The position numbers and the translations under genes are program-made. From positions 1,170,750 through 1,234,749 of the forward strand of contig NZ_KI391953.1 in NCBI RefSeq assembly GCF_000185725.2: 64,000 nt of DNA. Reading direction: 5' to 3'. A model generated the notes under the pieces. That model searched no databases. It was not told the DNA's origin and was given only the letters and a program-made list of their open reading frames with translations. The stretch is from Segniliparus rugosus ATCC BAA-974. Its GTDB lineage: Bacteria > Actinomycetota > Actinomycetes > Mycobacteriales > Mycobacteriaceae. Of the stretch, positions 57,601 to 64,000 are shown in pieces; within the stretch, counting starts at the first letter, position 1, and every line of letters starts with the position of its first letter.

Positions 57601-57883
57601 GGTGGAGACCCCGTTCGAGCTCAACCTCGACGGCGTGCTGGTGCGAGGGCGGATCGACGCGGTGTTCGCGCAGCCGGGCGGCGGGTATGTGGTGGTGGAT
57701 TGGAAGACCGGGCGGGCCGACCCGCGCAAGGCGCGGGCGCAGCTGTCGGTCTACCGGCTCGCCTGGCAGCGGCTCACCGGAGCGACGCAGGTGGTGGGAG
57801 CGGTCCACGAGGTCGCGACCGGTGTGACCAAGACCTTTGACGACCTGTACACAGCCGAAGAGCTGGCGCGGCTCCTGCGCTGA
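54672..57883 (+). CDS. adnB: AdnB subunit of the AdnAB helicase-nuclease, frame broken by a one-base deletion
   Basis: AdnB supplies the main motor and a second nuclease. From ATG 54672 the frame has ASSVVLAGAGSGKTETIAAR near residue 28, VLLDEYQDTGHAQRML near residue 286 and VGDPHQAIYAWRGASAG near residue 322. It stops at 55829, while the conserved sequence continues in the -1 frame from about 55805: VPELTARPEAPAGEVRVALF, VLTVHAAKGLEWDVVAVAHL and the nuclease motifs RGRIDAVFAQPGG and VVVDWKTGRADPRKARAQ. Adding one G to the five-G run at 55802-55806 (C-G5-T) restores a single protein of about 1070 residues. A sequencing error is as likely as mutation. Confidence 0.9.
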
Positions 57884-57951
57884 GGCCCTGACAGCCCGGC
57901 GCTCTGCCTCTGCCGCCGGCGGGCGGGGCGGCGCTGTCGGCTTCTCGCGAG

Positions 57952-58617
57952 CTACTTGCCCGTGATCGCGATCTTCAGCGCTCCGTAGATCAAGGGGAAC
58001 TGCAGCGGGAGCCGTCCGTACGCGATGGCCTCGGGGATTGCGCCCTTGCCGGTGAAATCCTTGGCCATTTGGACGTTCGCCGGGTAGACGGCGGCGAACA
58101 GCGAGGCGGCGGCGAGGCCGCCGAGCCTGCGGGTGCGCGGAATGACCAGGAGGACGCCGACGCCGATCTCCGCGAGGCCGGACAAGTACGTCCAGAGCCG
58201 GGGCGAGCCTGGCAGGCTCGGGGGGACGATCGTGTCGAAGGGCTTCGGCACGAGGAAGTGCAGCGGCCCGGTTCCCAAGAGGGAAGCGGTGATCGCGGCC
58301 AGATTCCACGAGCCGGCCGGCCCCTTCGCCCCTGCGGGCGTGCGCAGCGGGGTGAGTTCGGCGAGCGGCGCGGGCAGGCGGTCGACGACGATCTGCGCGA
58401 GGCCGCCGAGTTCGCCGCTGACCTCGACGAGCGCGGGCGCGATGTCGCCCGCGCGGGTCCGGGCCGGGAGCGAGAGGACTTTCGCCGCGAGCGCCCGCGT
58501 TCGAGGCAGAAGCTCGGCGAGCTTCGATTTCCCTCGGTCGAAATCGACAACGAACTCATCCAGCTTCGCGACAAAGTCGTCTGCCTCTGGCAGCGCCAAA
58601 GATTCGGAGATGCTCAC
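57952..58617 (-). CDS. DoxX-like membrane protein
   Basis: GTG 58617 (SISESLALPEADDFVAKLDE) gives 221 residues. After a helical N-terminal region of about 95 residues, the C-terminal half has LWTYLSGLAEIGVGVLLVIP and LGGLAAASLFAAVYPANVQM, with four membrane helices in a DoxX pattern (GxxE in SGLAEIG, and YPANVQM). DoxX proteins are linked to thiol redox or quinone chemistry, but the class is broad. A longer frame to 58662 overlaps the divergent PPOX gene and is less likely. The N-terminal extension is unusual for DoxX and has no match I recognise. Confidence 0.75.
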   Translation of the reverse strand: MSISESLALPEADDFVAKLDEFVVDFDRGKSKLAELLPRTRALAAKVLSLPARTRAGDIAPALVEVSGELGGLAQIVVDRLPAPLAELTPLRTPAGAKGPAGSWNLAAITASLLGTGPLHFLVPKPFDTIVPPSLPGSPRLWTYLSGLAEIGVGVLLVIPRTRRLGGLAAASLFAAVYPANVQMAKDFTGKGAIPEAIAYGRLPLQFPLIYGALKIAITGK

Positions 58618-58652
58618 ATCCAGGAGCCTAGCCCAACGCGTAGCATTGTGCC

Positions 58653-59039
58653 ATGACCGCACTTTTCGACCAGATCAGCGCTTCGAAATACATCATGCTC
58701 ACCACGTACCGCAAGGACGGCGCCCCGAAACCGCTCCCGATTTGGGCCGCGAAGGAGGACGGCGAGCTTCTGATCTGGACGGTGGGCGACTCCTGGAAAG
58801 TCAAACGGATCCGCAACACCCCGAGGGTCACGGTCCAAGCCTGCGACGCGCGAGGCAGAAAGCTGTTCGGCGAGCCGCTGGAGGCACGGGCGGCGGTGTT
58901 GGACGCGGCGGGCACCCAGCGCGCGAAAAACGCGATCGTCCGCAAGTACGGGGTCGTCGGCTGGATCGGCGTGAAAGTCTCCGACCTGCGCGGAAAGTCG
59001 CGGACGGTCGGGCTCTCCATCACTGAGGCCTCGGCCTAG
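58653..59039 (+). CDS. PPOX-fold (pyridoxamine oxidase-like) F420/flavin-binding protein
   Basis: The 128-residue protein begins MTALFDQISASKYIMLTTYR and contains KDGAPKPLPIWAAKEDGELL, IWTVGDSWKVKRIRNTPRVT and DARGRKLFGEPLEARAAVLD, the split-barrel flavin-binding pattern. Actinobacterial members of this size often use F420. The C-terminal segment GVKVSDLRGKSRTVGLSI completes the barrel. Physiological substrate unknown. It is divergent from the DoxX-like gene, with about 35 bases between the starts. Confidence 0.85.
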   Translation: MTALFDQISASKYIMLTTYRKDGAPKPLPIWAAKEDGELLIWTVGDSWKVKRIRNTPRVTVQACDARGRKLFGEPLEARAAVLDAAGTQRAKNAIVRKYGVVGWIGVKVSDLRGKSRTVGLSITEASA

Positions 59040-59066
59040 CCCGTCCGCGCGGGGCCGTCTCCCTGC

Positions 59067-60221
59067 CTAGCGCGTCCGCTCTTTGAGCGCCCGCGTCATC
59101 AAGCCTCCCGCGACGAAGACCCCGGCGGCGAGCAGGAACGGGGACTGGTGGCCGAGGCGCTGGTACGCCACGCCTGAGGCGAACGACCCGACGCTGATCC
59201 CGATGTTGCAGGCCGAGTTGAGCATGCTCGCGGTCAGATCGGCCGACACCCGCGAGTAATGGAGCATCGCCGCGGAGTTGAGCGCGGGGACGGCCCCGAA
59301 GCCGAGCCCCCACAGCGCCGCGGCGGCGAAAGAAGGCCACACCGAGGGGAGCAGCGACCACAAGCACAGCTGCGCCCCGCACAGGAGGAGAAAGCCGGTG
59401 GCGACGGCCCCGCGCAGCCGCTCGGGCGGCACCGCCCCGGCGAGGCCGGTGCCCGCGATGGTGCCGATCCCGTACGCCATGAGCAGGGCCGGGGCCAACC
59501 GGTCGGGGAATCCCGACGAGGCCAGCTCGGCGCGCAGCAAGGTGAACGCGAGGAAGTGCCCGGTCAGCCACAGGAGCCCAACGAGGCACACGACCGCCGC
59601 GCTGCGGTCGGGCCGGGGGAACAACGGCCCCTGCTCGGTCCTTCCCGACGGCAGCGGGGGCAGGAGCAGCCGCGCGGCGACGGCGCAGGCTCCCGCGCCG
59701 GCCGCGAGGGCGAGGAAGGCCTCCCGCCAGTGCGCGCCGACCGCCGCGACGAGGGGCACCGCGAGCGCGAGCGCGGCGACGTTGCCCGCGAAGAAGATCG
59801 CGACGGCGGCGACCATGCGCCTTGGCGGGCTGAGCCGATGGGTGATGTCCATGCCTACGCCGAAGAAGATCGAGTGGCCGAAGCCGCCGACCACTCTGGC
59901 GAGGATCGCAAGGGGCAGGCTCTCGGTGACGGCGAGGACGGCGGTCGAAACGGCGAAGGCGCTCATCGAGAGCATGAGCACCTTCCGCCGGTCGAAGCGG
60001 TCCAGCAGCCTGATCGCGGGGACGGAGGCGACGACCACGGTCAGCGCGTAGCAGCTCACCAAGAGGGCGGCGCGGGACTGCGGGACTCGCAGGGCCGAGG
60101 CGAGCTGCGGCAGGACGCCGACCGGCCCGACCTCGACGGTGATGACCACGACCATGCAGAGCGAAAGGAAGAGGATCCGACCGAGCGGGAAGGCCCGCTC
60201 GGTCCGGGGCTCAGCCCTCAT
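59067..60221 (-). CDS. MFS efflux transporter (Cmx/CmrA-like, drug-resistance type)
   Basis: The 384-residue protein has about twelve predicted membrane helices. The signature loop RLLDRFDRRKVLMLSMSAF between helices 2 and 3 and RVVGGFGHSIFFGVGMDITH in helix 4 are typical of the DHA1 drug/arabinose efflux group. The end SVGSFASGVAYQRLGHQSPF is also typical. Members export chloramphenicol, sugars or other compounds, and the substrate here is unknown. It lies upstream of glf on the other strand, with about 80 bases between them, and converges on the PPOX gene. Confidence 0.87.
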   Translation of the reverse strand: MRAEPRTERAFPLGRILFLSLCMVVVITVEVGPVGVLPQLASALRVPQSRAALLVSCYALTVVVASVPAIRLLDRFDRRKVLMLSMSAFAVSTAVLAVTESLPLAILARVVGGFGHSIFFGVGMDITHRLSPPRRMVAAVAIFFAGNVAALALAVPLVAAVGAHWREAFLALAAGAGACAVAARLLLPPLPSGRTEQGPLFPRPDRSAAVVCLVGLLWLTGHFLAFTLLRAELASSGFPDRLAPALLMAYGIGTIAGTGLAGAVPPERLRGAVATGFLLLCGAQLCLWSLLPSVWPSFAAAALWGLGFGAVPALNSAAMLHYSRVSADLTASMLNSACNIGISVGSFASGVAYQRLGHQSPFLLAAGVFVAGGLMTRALKERTR

Positions 60222-60298
60222 ACGAGCCAGATCGGAGACAAGAGTGGTCGAACCGCTCCACGATGAAGCTCATGCGGTTGATGATACTGATACCCTGA

Positions 60299-63422
<3,124 letters not shown>

Positions 63423-63426
<4 letters not shown>

Positions 63427-64000
63427 CCGACGTCGATCAGACCTCAGTGGCGATTGGCCGATCCAACCCCGTTTCGGGCCTCGTCCGCGCGATGCGCCCG
63501 AAGCAGTGGGTGAAGAACGTCCTCGTCCTCGCGGCCCCGCTCGCGGCGCTGGGCAGCAAGGGCAAGGTGGACTTCGTCCAGACGCTGCCGCTGATCCTCA
63601 TCGCGTTCGCGGTCTTCTGCGCGGCGGCTTCCGGCGTGTACCTGGTGAACGACATCCGCGACGTGGAGGCCGACCGGGCGCACCCGACCAAACGGAACCG
63701 GCCCATCGCGGCGGGCGTGGTCCCGGTGCCGCTCGCGGCGAGCGCGGCGGTGGTGCTCATGCTCGCGGCCCTCGGCTGCTCCTTCCTCGCGAACTGGCGG
63801 CTGGCGGTCGTGGTCGCCGTCTACCTCGGATTGCAGCTCGCGTATTGCTTCGGGCTCAAACACCAGCCCGTGCTCGACATCTGCGTGGTCTCCTCGGGCT
63901 TCTTGCTCCGGGCGATCGGCGGCGGCTCCGCGGCGAGCATCGAGCTGTCGCAGTGGTTCCTGCTGGTGATGGCCTTCGGCTCGCTCTTCATGGCGGCGGG
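63423..64000 (+). CDS. ubiA: Decaprenyl-phosphate phosphoribosyltransferase UbiA (3' end cut by window edge)
   Basis: This enzyme adds 5-phosphoribose to decaprenyl phosphate, the first step to the arabinose donor of arabinogalactan. At least 192 residues are present. The start MTDVDQTSVAIGRSNPVSGL is followed by VRAMRPKQWVKNVLVLAAPL and the Asp-rich motif YLVNDIRDVEADRAHPTKRN near residue 74, the N-D-x2-D-x3-D signature of UbiA prenyltransferases. LKHQPVLDICVVSSGFLLRA follows. Membrane helices alternate with loops as expected. It directly follows glfT2; in M. tuberculosis a phosphatase-type gene (Rv3807c) lies between them. Confidence 0.95.

Overview
The window is GC-rich actinobacterial DNA from a mycolic-acid-bearing member of the Mycobacteriales. 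The supporting genes are glf-glfT2-ubiA for cell-wall galactan and arabinan, two tandem mycolate cyclopropane-synthase-family methyltransferases, three PapA-like acyltransferases, a MymA/EthA-type monooxygenase with LipR- and SadH-like partners, a CaeA/Hip1-like protease, the AdnAB helicase-nuclease, and F420-type oxidoreductases. Several gene groups match Mycobacterium tuberculosis neighbourhoods: panB-caeA-glnA2, tadA-Rv3753c-tyrA, rpsL-rpsG-fusA-tuf, and glf-glfT2-ubiA. These blocks are joined in a different order and separated by other genes, so this is a relative and not Mycobacterium itself. Segniliparus is my guess for the genus, but the sequence alone does not prove it. I saw no rRNA, insertion sequence, integrase, prophage or CRISPR array.

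Layout. 1-2.2 kb: a CYTH-CHAD protein cut by the window edge, and proline iminopeptidase. 2.3-5.8 kb: an island of small and secreted proteins (excisionase-like HTH, EspC-like protein, a WXG/DUF1023 hydrolase split by a frameshift, a lipoprotein) that looks like a type VII secretion substrate cassette. 6-11.4 kb: panB, CaeA-like protease, GlnA2, malate dehydrogenase. 11.4-18 kb: a secreted protein, a PF10118 protein, tRNA-Ser(CGA), tadA and its partner, a broken DUF4304-like gene, tyrA and a flotillin. 18-26.6 kb: lipid and redox genes (luciferase-like oxidoreductase, two Baeyer-Villiger-type monooxygenases, SRPBCC protein, LipR-like hydrolase, SDR, TAP-like lipoprotein protease). 26.7-31.3 kb: the str operon, with a clear promoter and a strong terminator. 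31.3-38.3 kb: two CmaA-like genes, an Rv2449c-like reductase, an MFS permease, a serpin lipoprotein and a UPF0104 membrane protein.

38.3-46.7 kb: an AI-2E-family transporter, a HemD-winged-helix regulator, an operon of Ddn-like protein, PF10118 protein and ferredoxin-reductase, then Nudix, phosphatase, CbiX and SRPBCC genes. 46.7-51.4 kb: three PapA-like acyltransferases in a row. 51.5-57.9 kb: adnA and adnB, the latter with a frameshift. 57.9-64 kb: DoxX-like, PPOX-fold and MFS genes, then glf-glfT2-ubiA running off the edge.

Three otherwise intact genes are each broken by a single-base indel at a G or C homopolymer (about 4218-4230, 15217-15222, 55802-55806). This pattern suggests sequencing error at least as much as real mutation. 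The most interesting points are the natural Arg at S12 position 88, the serpin lipoprotein, the PF10118-reductase operon, the three tandem PapA-like genes, the CmaA pair with a diverged first copy, the leader ORF ahead of the first monooxygenase, and the absence of an Rv3807c-type phosphatase gene between glfT2 and ubiA.
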